Positions 1 through 7,875 of a DNA stretch of 51,194 nucleotides are shown here, piece after piece. The position numbers and the translations under genes are program-made. The notes under the pieces were generated by a model. It was not told the origin of the DNA, searched no databases, and worked only from the letters and a program-made list of their open reading frames with translations. How positions within the stretch are numbered: position 1 is the stretch's first letter; the number at the start of each line of letters is the position of its first letter. This DNA comes from Patescibacteria group bacterium (lineage in GTDB: Bacteria; Patescibacteriota; Dojkabacteria; JAKAPS01): contig JANWIC010000021.1 in NCBI GenBank assembly GCA_025450075.1, forward strand, positions 1 through 51,194, written 5' to 3'.

Positions 1-1
1 A

Positions 2-931
2 GGATTAGAAAGAAACCAACAAATTCGTTGTGCCGAATATGTGAGAGAATCAGATCCATCAGATAGAATCGTAATCTTAGAATTAATGCAGGAAGAAGAT
101 GAGGGAATGATGCAATCAATCGTTGGATTTCATACTGTTCGAAACGCTACGCGAGTAATTTCTTCACAAACAGATTTGACTATAGATGAAGAGTATACTT
201 GCGAAAGAGAAGTAATTATGAGAACTCCATTATCAGATGAAGAGACTATTAGTGATACAGCCGGTTATGAAGAAGTCGAAAAATCTTTAGAACCAATTCT
301 TAGATGGCATAGGTCAGTAATTGAAGCGCTTGCTGATTGGCCTCATGGAGGAAAAACAGAGCGCAAGCAGGTTATAACGGTTATTGTTAATGAAATTAGG
401 CAATATGTATTGAGTAATGGATGCATTTCTCCCTCTATCATTGCAGATATAATACATTCAATTACAAGAAATCAGTTCCGACATAATAGGATTGGATTCA
501 GTACTTCTATTGACGTGGATGCATATCATCAGACCCAAAGAATCAAATTAGTTGCAGGTTCTCGAGGGATCAGACTTAATCATGAGAAAAAAGGAATATT
601 CATGATGGCGGTAAGTGTTCCAAATGAAAGACGGGATACCTATGAAAGAATGTTTTTCCAAGTTGGAGGATATAGGGTTATGGGAATAATAGGAATTGAT
701 GAAGGGACAAATAATATTCTGACTCGTTCTTGTACATTTCAAAGTTCAGATATCTCTACATTTCGAGAGACGAATTCAGGATTGGAAGAGTTTATGAGAG
801 ATGCCGGATTATTAGATGGAATGAGTAATAATGACATTAACATGTTATTCTTTGATATGTGGCATGCTTGTTTTAAAAGCTCTGAAATAATTCGTATCTT
901 TGGAAATTTGACTAGGGCTTTGATATCTTAA
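2..931 (+). CDS. Orphan protein, 5'-truncated by window edge
   Basis: The frame is open from the first bases of the window (codons for G-L-E-R-N-Q-Q precede the GTG at 41), so the gene probably starts upstream and only its C-terminal ~310 residues are seen. I do not recognise the family. The protein is acidic at its N side (many E/D), has no membrane segment or signal peptide, and shows no catalytic motif I can name. It is followed 34 nt later by another orphan on the same strand. Both have a hydrophobic strand-rich stretch near the C-terminus (GIFMMAVSV here, GVRMLLIAVYS there) followed by a Cys-containing segment, which hints at distant relatedness without proving it. Confidence 0.6.
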   Translation, partial: GLERNQQIRCAEYVRESDPSDRIVILELMQEEDEGMMQSIVGFHTVRNATRVISSQTDLTIDEEYTCEREVIMRTPLSDEETISDTAGYEEVEKSLEPILRWHRSVIEALADWPHGGKTERKQVITVIVNEIRQYVLSNGCISPSIIADIIHSITRNQFRHNRIGFSTSIDVDAYHQTQRIKLVAGSRGIRLNHEKKGIFMMAVSVPNERRDTYERMFFQVGGYRVMGIIGIDEGTNNILTRSCTFQSSDISTFRETNSGLEEFMRDAGLLDGMSNNDINMLFFDMWHACFKSSEIIRIFGNLTRALIS

Positions 932-965
932 TTGATTCATAGTACAATACGACTCAATTCACCTC

Positions 966-2138
966 ATGAATAGTGATATGAATGATAAACTAACATGTCC
1001 CGAAAATCCTACGGCCATTGCTACAGCTGAACAAGTAGATGTTGATGCAAATGAAATAATGCGGAGGTGGATAGAATACAAATTCAACCCAATTGACCCA
1101 AGAATTTCTGATGAAATTATCGTTATATGGAATACTTTGACAGCCGACGCTTTTTCATTTTCATCCTACTTGGGTACATTCCCTCTGAGTAATGAAATTC
1201 CTCCTGAATTAAAACCCTTTGCCTTGTGCTATGCAATCCTTTTTGATTTAATGAGGAAGTGGGCAAATCAAGTATGCATCGACTATCAAATTGCAGGAGA
1301 AGCAGCAAATACAGGAGTAAAAAGAGTAGAATCAAAATTTCTTCAGAAAGGACTTCTCATTGAATATGCGGTATGGAGAAATACAGATGAAACTAAACAA
1401 CCAATAATATCTCTTACTCGTTATGGGTATCCAGGAAGTGATAATCACTCTATCAGTATAATGAATAATGGTGATAGAGGCGGGGAAATAATAGATATGG
1501 GTGCTATTGAACTGCAAGAAAGGGGATATGTAAGATCTCCTTCAATTGAAATACATGGAATGAAATTAAATCAAGAAGAAAAAGCTGAACAAGAAGAACT
1601 ATTTGATGATTGGGTAGAGAAATTAAGTCAAGAGTTAAAAATACCAGAAGATGATAATATAAAGCTCTTTTTGAACAGTTTAGCAATTAAAATTAATAAT
1701 GGAATTGTTACCTTACATGACTTGGTAAATTATGCTTGTGATTATTCAGAAGTTGCAAGCTTAATCAATGTCAATAGAAGAGATGTAATACAAATAGTAA
1801 TGGATGCTTCATTAAATAAGGTAGAAAGAAATTTATTCGTAAAAAGCTGTCAAATTAATGGTGTTAGAATGCTGCTCATTGCAGTATATTCCACCAATAA
1901 TGATGCAGGTACAAAAAATGTATTCGGACTTTTGTGTAGAGTTAACGATGATAATACAATTGCATTTGACACTTCATGCATGTTTAATGGATCGAATCCA
2001 AAAGAGATTATTAAGAGCAATTCCACTATAGCAAGTTGGATTCGAAATATTGCAGGACAATTAAACCAAAATTTTAGAATGCTTGAAGTCTTATACCGTA
2101 CCTGTTCAACAAGAGATGGTCGATTTGACGGATTTTAA
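966..2138 (+). CDS. Orphan protein, 390 aa
   Basis: A complete reading frame starting at the first ATG after the previous gene (a second in-frame ATG lies four codons on). No Shine-Dalgarno is visible. The product is soluble and acidic, with a Glu/Lys-rich helical stretch around residues 200-225 and a strand-rich C-terminal third (GVRMLLIAVYS, NVFGLLCRV). I cannot assign a family. It could form a two-gene unit with the truncated orphan upstream. Its last ~55 nt overlap, in another frame, the open stretch that leads into the broken gene that follows. Confidence 0.6.
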   Translation: MNSDMNDKLTCPENPTAIATAEQVDVDANEIMRRWIEYKFNPIDPRISDEIIVIWNTLTADAFSFSSYLGTFPLSNEIPPELKPFALCYAILFDLMRKWANQVCIDYQIAGEAANTGVKRVESKFLQKGLLIEYAVWRNTDETKQPIISLTRYGYPGSDNHSISIMNNGDRGGEIIDMGAIELQERGYVRSPSIEIHGMKLNQEEKAEQEELFDDWVEKLSQELKIPEDDNIKLFLNSLAIKINNGIVTLHDLVNYACDYSEVASLINVNRRDVIQIVMDASLNKVERNLFVKSCQINGVRMLLIAVYSTNNDAGTKNVFGLLCRVNDDNTIAFDTSCMFNGSNPKEIIKSNSTIASWIRNIAGQLNQNFRMLEVLYRTCSTRDGRFDGF

Positions 2139-2139
2139 A

Positions 2140-2503
2140 CCTTCCCATTTCCGTATTTCGTGCTATGATTTTTTGATGACCGCTTCATATGGATCTGCTC
2201 TTCATAAAAATTTCGATATCGGGGGGAAATACAGTGAAGAAATTTATCACCAGGATGCCTCTTTTATTGCTCTAGCGGTGAGTAAGATTTTACAATTGCG
2301 TATCAGATTCCAATGGAGAAAGTGTGGAAAGGGGTGATCCATCTGATTTATTGCTTGATAAGAAAATCAAATTCCTGTATGCTGAACTCAACGATAAATT
2401 TCCGTATAGGGAGAAGATTGAAGAATACTATTTCGGCAGTATAATTCCTGAACAAATGGAAATAATAAGAGAAACCTTCGAAAAATTCAAATTATTTTTG
2501 TAA
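2140..2503 (+). pseudogene. Frameshifted small gene upstream of the VIT transporter
   Basis: Two protein-like stretches in different frames abut here. The first reads F-R-I-S-C-Y-D-F-L through A-S-F-I-A-L-A up to about 2285. After a one-base shift the second reads V-R-F-Y-N-C-V-S-D to K-F-K-L-F-L and ends with TAA at 2501-2503. Joined, they would give a soluble protein of roughly 110-120 residues. The TAA overlaps the next ATG (TAATG), so the second half is placed as if translationally coupled to the transporter gene. A GTG at 2324 could start a 59-residue protein from the second part alone. Family not recognised. The shift may be a real mutation or an assembly error. Confidence 0.4.
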
Positions 2504-3207
2504 TGGTAAAGATTGGCAGAAAAAAATTAAAACATCAGCATAAGAAAAAATCTGCTTTTCGCGATATTATTCTTGGTGGCCAGGATGGATTGGTAAATGT
2601 GCTTGGATTATCTCTTGGACTTTTTGCTGCCCACTCCCCTAACCGACTTATCATTGTTGCAGGGCTTGCAGCAGGTTTTGCTGAGGCGATATCAATGGGT
2701 GCGGTTGTTTATACCTCCTCTCTTGCTGAACGCGATTTCTATCTTAAATCCCGTGAACTTATTAAAAAGGAATTGGAAGAAATGCCAGTTGTGGAAAGGC
2801 AGGATATTTATGATATATACAAAGCCAAAGGATTTGACGATGGTATGCTTGAGTCGATGATAGATCATATTGTATCAGATAAGGAATTATGGGTGAACAC
2901 TATACTATCTGAAGATTTAAAACTCCAGCCAGTTGAAACAAAGGGCTTGTTGTTAAGCTCTTGGGTTGTTGCAATATCTGCCCTATTAGGGTCTTTCATT
3001 CCTCTTGCTCCATTTCTACTTCCAGATCGCATAACCGGAATGCTCATTGCCGTGATTATTTCAGGAATTGTTTTGTTTGCTGTTGGCGCATATAAGGCGG
3101 TGATACTTGTCGGCTCCTGGTGGAAGTCAGGTCTACAAATCCTTCTGATCGGGCTATTATGCGCATTTGCAGGCTTTCTTATTGGTATGGTATTGAAAGT
3201 AAATTGA
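2503..3207 (+). CDS. VIT/CCC1-family metal ion transporter
   Basis: 234-aa membrane protein of the VIT1/CCC1 (DUF125) family, which moves Fe2+ or Mn2+ across membranes. The family N-terminus is clear: R-D-I-I-L-G-G-Q-D-G-L-V-N at residues ~20-32, then G-L-A-A-G-F-A-E-A-I-S-M-G-A at ~54-67, the usual first two helices with their conserved polar residues. A cytoplasmic helical segment rich in Glu follows (residues ~80-135), as in family members where it binds metal. Three hydrophobic segments close the protein (~148-170, 178-200, 210-230). The start ATG overlaps the stop of the preceding broken frame (TAATG). Metal specificity cannot be told from sequence. Confidence 0.88.
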   Translation: MVKIGRKKLKHQHKKKSAFRDIILGGQDGLVNVLGLSLGLFAAHSPNRLIIVAGLAAGFAEAISMGAVVYTSSLAERDFYLKSRELIKKELEEMPVVERQDIYDIYKAKGFDDGMLESMIDHIVSDKELWVNTILSEDLKLQPVETKGLLLSSWVVAISALLGSFIPLAPFLLPDRITGMLIAVIISGIVLFAVGAYKAVILVGSWWKSGLQILLIGLLCAFAGFLIGMVLKVN

Positions 3208-3296
3208 TTCGTATTGCTACTGCAACAAAATATTTCCCATATTGCCATTAGTTTTAAGAGCGAGTAGGATAAAGAAAGCATGAGTAACTGCCCATC

Positions 3297-4562
3297 ATGA
3301 ATACTACACAACACACATTAGTTGTAGGACTGCAATTTGGTGACGAAGGTAAAGGCAAGATTATTGACAGCTTAGTTGATGATTTTGATGCTGTCGTTAG
3401 ATTTAACGGAGGAGCAAATGCAGGTCATACAATCTATTACAAAGGACAAAAGATAGCGTTGCACCAGATACCATCAGGTGTATTAAACAAACATGTGCTT
3501 AATATCATATCCCATGGATTATTATTAAACCTTTCTCTTCTTGTTGAAGAAATGAATGGATTAGATGCTTTCAGTATTAAACTTACTTCAAAAAATTTTT
3601 GTATCAGTCCTTTGTGTACCTTAGTCATGCCATGGCATATTGCTATGGATCGTGCAACATCAGGGACACAAATCGGAACTACTGTAAAAGGCATTGGACC
3701 AGCAAGCGCAGATAGGATAAATAGGCGAGGAATAAGGCTTATTGACTTATTTGCAGAAGATTTTGAGAAACGGTTCATGGATGAGGGGGTAATCCAAAAC
3801 AATATCTTAAAAGTATTTGGAGGGGATACCCTTGATTTAAAGAAAGAGTATACTCTTCTTGTGAAGAGTTTTGAACAAATTCGAGGATATGTTCTTGATG
3901 TGTATGATTTGTTGAATTCACTTACAAAGAATAACAAACGAATACTTTTTGAAGCAGCGCAAGGAATGATGTTGGATGTGTTTAATGGAACCTATCCGTA
4001 TGTGACCTCATCCGTATGTGACCCATCAAGTGTTACCCAGGGAACCGGATATGTATTCCCGTTAAAAAAGATAGGAGTTTTGAAACCGTATCTAACTGTA
4101 GTTGGAGCCCGAGAAGTACCTACTGAGATATTTTCGACTACAGCAGATATTATTCGAGAAAAAGGGAATGAATATGGCGCGACTACTGGACGGCCAAGAA
4201 GAATCGGTTGGATAGATATTCCAATGCTTAGGTATGTATTACAACATGGTATAGATGAATTTGCATTAATGAAACTTGATGTGCTTACTAATATTGATGA
4301 GATACAAGTATGTACTGCATATTGGGATGTACACATTGATGAAGAAATCAGATATACACCGGGGTATAATGACGGATTGAAACATATCACAAAAGTATAT
4401 GAATCATTCCCTGCGTGGAAAGAAGATATTTCTGGCATGAGTAAATTTGAAGATCTTCCAAAAAATGCAAAGGCATTTATCAAAGGAATTGAAAGATATC
4501 TCGATAAAAAAATCTCCTACATCTCTACTGGAGTAAATAAGGAAGACTTGATAGTCCGGTAA
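3297..4562 (+). CDS. purA: Adenylosuccinate synthase
   Basis: PurA makes adenylosuccinate from IMP, aspartate and GTP, the first committed step to AMP. The N-terminal signature (G-L-Q-F-G-D-E-G-K-G-K, residues ~12-22) holds the catalytic Asp and phosphate loop. N-G-G-A-N-A-G-H-T follows at ~39-47, with the catalytic His. The IMP/GTP sites T-T-V-K-G-I-G-P (~127-134) and T-T-G-R-P-R-R-I-G-W (~298-307) are present. At 421 aa it is close to the usual ~430. A plausible promoter (TTGCCA, 17-nt gap, TAGGAT) lies 60 nt upstream. No other purine genes are here, so it may serve IMP salvage. The last 46 nt overlap the convergent glycosyltransferase gene. Confidence 0.95.
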   Translation: MNTTQHTLVVGLQFGDEGKGKIIDSLVDDFDAVVRFNGGANAGHTIYYKGQKIALHQIPSGVLNKHVLNIISHGLLLNLSLLVEEMNGLDAFSIKLTSKNFCISPLCTLVMPWHIAMDRATSGTQIGTTVKGIGPASADRINRRGIRLIDLFAEDFEKRFMDEGVIQNNILKVFGGDTLDLKKEYTLLVKSFEQIRGYVLDVYDLLNSLTKNNKRILFEAAQGMMLDVFNGTYPYVTSSVCDPSSVTQGTGYVFPLKKIGVLKPYLTVVGAREVPTEIFSTTADIIREKGNEYGATTGRPRRIGWIDIPMLRYVLQHGIDEFALMKLDVLTNIDEIQVCTAYWDVHIDEEIRYTPGYNDGLKHITKVYESFPAWKEDISGMSKFEDLPKNAKAFIKGIERYLDKKISYISTGVNKEDLIVR

Positions 4563-5641
4563 AGTGATGCAATTGTGTATGTCTCTTTCTCTTGGGTAAA
4601 TGATTGCATAACTCTTTCTTGTCCTTTATATCCTATTTTTTCCCGTAATTCTTTTGAAAGAATCAAATCATTGAGAGCACTGGCAAGAATTGTTGCTTCC
4701 CGTGGTGGGACAAGTATCCCTTCTTCTTCATGCGCAATAATTTCTGCAGGGCCACCAATGCTTGTTGCAATAACCGGAATCCCAAATGACATAGCCTCAA
4801 TAACAACAAGACCAAACGGCTCAGGTTTGATAACTGGATGTACAACAATATCGGCAATTTGATACAATTCTTGCATGTCTTCTCTCCATCCCAAGAATTT
4901 AATCTTATGAACAAGCTTTAATTCAGAAACATATTTGATAAGATCAAATTCTACATTGTCCCTCTGGCCTTTACCGCTTCCGACAATCAGACATAGAAAT
5001 TCCTGATCTTTTAGAATATATAGCGCATCAATCAAGTAGCGAACTCCTTTCCAGGCAACCAGCCTTTCTGAACACAATACAACGATTTTTCCGGTGGCAT
5101 TTAAATGGTTACGAAGTTCTTCTTTCTTTACCTTCCCTATTTCGTGTTTGTATATACTAGTTCCGTTATATACGACAATAGAATTCCTTCGTTTTCCGTA
5201 AAACTTTTCGATATATTCTGAAATATATATGATACGAAATGGAATTCGACGAGTAAGGGTGAAGATAAGTTTATTCATGGTATCATCCCGGATCCACCAG
5301 ATAAGCTTAGCTTTGCTTAATAGTGATACCCAAACTCCGATATAGTGGGCTTTAACAGAATTACTATGGATTATATCGATATGTTTGGATTTTACGACTT
5401 TCAATACATCTCTTACCATCTTTATATATCGGTAAATAACTATTGGATTCAAAGTGTGCAATATGGGAAAATGCATCGTTTTTACATCTATTCCTCGGAT
5501 TAATTTAGCTCTCTCAGCAAGCTTCTCGGAGCAAAGGAGTGTTATACGAAATTCCTTTTTGTCCATAGCTTCTATATGTGAAAGCAGGGAAAGTTCAGCC
5601 CCTCCAATCACGGGTGAGTTTGTGAGATAGAGTATATTCAT
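4517..5641 (-). CDS. GT4-family glycosyltransferase
   Basis: 374-aa GT-B-fold glycosyltransferase of the GT4 type. The N-domain begins M-N-I-L-Y-L-T-N with a G-G-A-E-L-S-L-L acceptor-side loop (residues ~13-20). The C-domain holds the nucleotide-sugar signature E-P-F-G-L-V-V-I-E (the EX7E motif, ~268-276) followed by A-M-S-F-G-I-P-V-I-A. It likely adds a sugar to a lipid-linked or surface glycan at the cytoplasmic face of the membrane; donor and acceptor are unknown. There is no membrane segment. It faces purA, and the two coding regions overlap by 46 nt at their 3' ends with no room for a terminator between them. Confidence 0.9.
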   Translation of the reverse strand: MNILYLTNSPVIGGAELSLLSHIEAMDKKEFRITLLCSEKLAERAKLIRGIDVKTMHFPILHTLNPIVIYRYIKMVRDVLKVVKSKHIDIIHSNSVKAHYIGVWVSLLSKAKLIWWIRDDTMNKLIFTLTRRIPFRIIYISEYIEKFYGKRRNSIVVYNGTSIYKHEIGKVKKEELRNHLNATGKIVVLCSERLVAWKGVRYLIDALYILKDQEFLCLIVGSGKGQRDNVEFDLIKYVSELKLVHKIKFLGWREDMQELYQIADIVVHPVIKPEPFGLVVIEAMSFGIPVIATSIGGPAEIIAHEEEGILVPPREATILASALNDLILSKELREKIGYKGQERVMQSFTQEKETYTIASLYRTIKSSLFTPVEM

Positions 5642-5726
5642 GCTTGAGTATTAACTTGCCATATTATACTCAAAGCTGGGTATTTTTAATATAGAGAAGG
5701 TGTGATATAATTCCTTAGCAAGTTAT

Positions 5727-5801
5727 GGGCCGTTAGCTCAATGGTAGAGCAGTAGCCTCTTAAGCTATTGGTTACAGGTTCGAGTCCTGTACGGCTCACC
5801 A
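5727..5801 (+). tRNA. tRNA-Lys(CTT)
   Basis: A full cloverleaf folds: acceptor GGGCCGT/ACGGCTC (one G-T pair), D-stem GCTC/GAGC, anticodon stem GTAGC/GCTAT, anticodon loop CTCTTAA giving anticodon CTT (codon AAG), and T-stem ACAGG/CCTGT with loop TTCGAGT. The 3' CCA is encoded in the DNA, unlike tRNA-Arg(TCT) at 47396. There is no variable-arm extension. Confidence 0.95.
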
Positions 5802-5914
5802 AATAGAATATCTACTTGGTACTCCTCCCCCTTTTTGTATATCCTATTTCTTGACTTGATGAAACAAATCTTATGTACTATGTGAAAAAAGCTTTGTAGA
5901 AATGTTAAGAAATA

Positions 5915-7273
5915 TTAAGCCGCAGCACTTAAGATTTCATTTAAATAAATTTCCAATTCATCTGGAGTTCCAATTGCTGTATAGAGACCATGATTATAAA
6001 TTGAACTGGAATGTTGTTTAGATATAACATTTGCAGGTATCCTTCTGCCTTGTTTTCCGGCAAGTTCTCTTCTTAATACAGTATAGAGTGAAGGATCATC
6101 TAAATATAAGCTTCTATTTGTATGTTCTTCCATTCTTGATCCAATTTGCAAGTCGGCACCAATAAAATAGATATGTTTTTCATCAAGAAATAGTGAACAA
6201 TCATTATCTAAAATTATTACTTGCATCCAATCTTCCATATTTCTTTCTCTTCTTCTTCCTGCCTTTCCCGGTCTTCCTTCTTGTGGAATCAGTCGTAAAG
6301 ATCCTTTTGCCATTGATTTAATTTCATCTTCTAAAATCTTAGGAATTCCGGATTCTTTTGGATAAGCAACTATTTTTTCCGGATGTAATTTCCCCCTATA
6401 CCCGTAACTTGAAGGGTGGGTTGGATAAGTTATTTCACGGATATGTACCCTTCTGGATAGTCTATTCTTAGATCCATCTGTTATTTCTCGAGTGTTTGCA
6501 TAAAGGGCATAGGCACGTACAGTTGAATGAATGCTTCGTCTTTTAATAGACTTATTATTATAATCTACAAGTTGAATTACTTCTGTTTCTCCCCGCTGTA
6601 ATATTATTTCTTGAGGCAGCTCATCAATGATTTTCCTAAATTCGGTAAAGTCTGCATTTAAACATGCCCTCTTTATATCATTAATACATTCTTCAGGATT
6701 TATTCTTCCATCTAATACAAACCTCATTGGGCGATGGTGTATTCTTCCTTTTGAATCCATATATTCCATGAATATAATTGCACATTGTCTGTCATCATCA
6801 AGACGAACTACCTGTACCCTTTTTTCTGAAAAATAGTCATAGGCCCTGTCCATCATTTCATCAAATTTTTCTCCATTTACTATATTAAGAATTTGGTTTG
6901 ATTTTGAAACTGCCTGGAAATAAAGAAATGTCAAAAGTGCTTGGTCTGCTGCATCATTTGCTTCAATATCTTCTAGAGGATGTGTTAGTGATGCCCCAAA
7001 TGATGTAAGAGCTTTTTTAGCTTGTCGTCTATTTAATATTGGTGATGCTAACCATTCAAAAAAGGCAGGAACATTAATCTTGTAGGGGTCACCAGATGAT
7101 GTATTTCTACTTGCTACAACAATTTGTCCTAAACCATTTATTGGAGCATTTGATAAGTTGGGAAGTATTTCTTTATAAAATAATTCAGCTGAAGTACTAG
7201 AAGTAACTTCTTTTGGTGTGTATGCTGCCTCGAGTGTAGCGCTTTCGGGTTGTTGTAAAGTTGCTGTGCCCAT
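5915..7273 (-). CDS. Orphan protein, 452 aa
   Basis: Soluble protein that I cannot assign. It has a low-complexity Thr/Ser/Ala N-terminus (~30 residues), a helical middle, and a basic patch around residues 340-350 (R-P-G-K-A-G-R-R-R-E-R) that could contact nucleic acid or another acidic partner. I take the ATG at 7273. An in-frame TTG lies two codons upstream, but a TATAAT box ends only 7 nt before the ATG, so transcription would begin at or next to it and the message would be leaderless. It is a single-gene unit between tRNA-Lys and a divergent small membrane protein. Confidence 0.6.
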   Translation of the reverse strand: MGTATLQQPESATLEAAYTPKEVTSSTSAELFYKEILPNLSNAPINGLGQIVVASRNTSSGDPYKINVPAFFEWLASPILNRRQAKKALTSFGASLTHPLEDIEANDAADQALLTFLYFQAVSKSNQILNIVNGEKFDEMMDRAYDYFSEKRVQVVRLDDDRQCAIIFMEYMDSKGRIHHRPMRFVLDGRINPEECINDIKRACLNADFTEFRKIIDELPQEIILQRGETEVIQLVDYNNKSIKRRSIHSTVRAYALYANTREITDGSKNRLSRRVHIREITYPTHPSSYGYRGKLHPEKIVAYPKESGIPKILEDEIKSMAKGSLRLIPQEGRPGKAGRRRERNMEDWMQVIILDNDCSLFLDEKHIYFIGADLQIGSRMEEHTNRSLYLDDPSLYTVLRRELAGKQGRRIPANVISKQHSSSIYNHGLYTAIGTPDELEIYLNEILSAAA

Positions 7274-7371
7274 AGCCAAGATTATACCATATTAAGTATA
7301 CGTTGTTAAGCTATAGGCTGTATTCAACGGTGATTTCTCATGCTATACTTAAAGCAATAAACTCAGTTAAA

Positions 7372-7644
7372 ATGACAAAGATTGAATGGAATAAAGTAAC
7401 TTGGTATTCGAAGCTTGCAGCACTCATTTGCGGATTATTGTTTTTTGTTTCTGGTATATATATTGGTATGCAATACCAGCAATATCGGGATTTACAAACT
7501 GCAACAAGTACATTTGTTCTTACAACACCAACACCCCTTCATTGTGGTGGCTTCATTGCTCATCCAGAAACTTGCCCTACAGGCTATACCTGTAAACTTG
7601 GAAATATCCCTGATGCAGGAGGAACCTGTGTCAAATCTTCTTGA
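7372..7644 (+). CDS. Small membrane-anchored Cys-rich protein
   Basis: 90 residues from the ATG at 7372. An upstream in-frame start at 7303 would add a non-typical N-terminus, and a TATACT box lies between the two starts. After a short basic N-terminus comes one hydrophobic helix (residues ~15-36, L-A-A-L-I-C-G-L-L-F-F-V), then a Thr-rich stretch and an outside Cys cluster with the pattern C-G-G-F-I, T-C-P-T-G-Y-T-C, G-T-C. The four Cys in this spacing suggest two disulfides in a mini-domain. I have seen this tail in CPR proteins, which is part of the taxonomic hint. Function unknown. Confidence 0.65.
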   Translation: MTKIEWNKVTWYSKLAALICGLLFFVSGIYIGMQYQQYRDLQTATSTFVLTTPTPLHCGGFIAHPETCPTGYTCKLGNIPDAGGTCVKSS

Positions 7645-7669
7645 TATATAGGAACTTTTGTGATATAAA
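7641..7669 (+). promoter_or_regulatory. Promoter of the aspS T-box leader
   Basis: TTGATA at 7641-7646 and TATAAA at 7664-7669 with a 17-nt gap. Transcription would begin near 7676, just ahead of the T-box stem I. The -35 box overlaps the stop codon of the preceding membrane protein gene. Confidence 0.6.
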
Positions 7670-7674
7670 TAAGA

Positions 7675-7851
7675 AAAGCGTTTGAGAAAGCTAACACTTT
7701 CGAGCTTCGGGAAGAAAAGGAATTCCTTAGTAGAACCCGACGTTAGCGTTGCGTTAATACGGTAAACGAGCTTAAGCTTCTTGCTTAAGGAATCAAGGTG
7801 GCACAGCGAAACCTATCGCCCTTGAAGAGTGTATCTCTTCAAGGGTTTTTT
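7675..7851 (+). promoter_or_regulatory. T-box riboswitch (Asp) controlling aspS
   Basis: Helix GCTAAC (7690-7695) / GTTAGC (7742-7747) brackets a loop whose 3' side carries GAC (7739-7741), an Asp codon in the specifier position. The antiterminator core AAGGTGGCACAGCG starts at 7795. Its bulge TGGC (7799-7802) would pair with a GCCA tRNA end, as expected for tRNA-Asp with discriminator G. A strong terminator follows: an 11-bp stem from CCCTTGAAGAG (7819) to 7845, then six T. CCTT of the terminator can instead pair with AAGG of the T-box. So uncharged tRNA-Asp should allow read-through into aspS. Confidence 0.88.
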
Positions 7852-7875
7852 AATATATATTATCCGCCATATTAA

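Noticed and set aside
2865-3314. 149-codon minus-strand frame under the VIT and purA genes
   Set aside because: It is antisense to a clear transporter, with no start signal and no recognisable domain.
3437-4483. Two long minus-strand frames inside purA
   Set aside because: Antisense shadows of a well-conserved gene.
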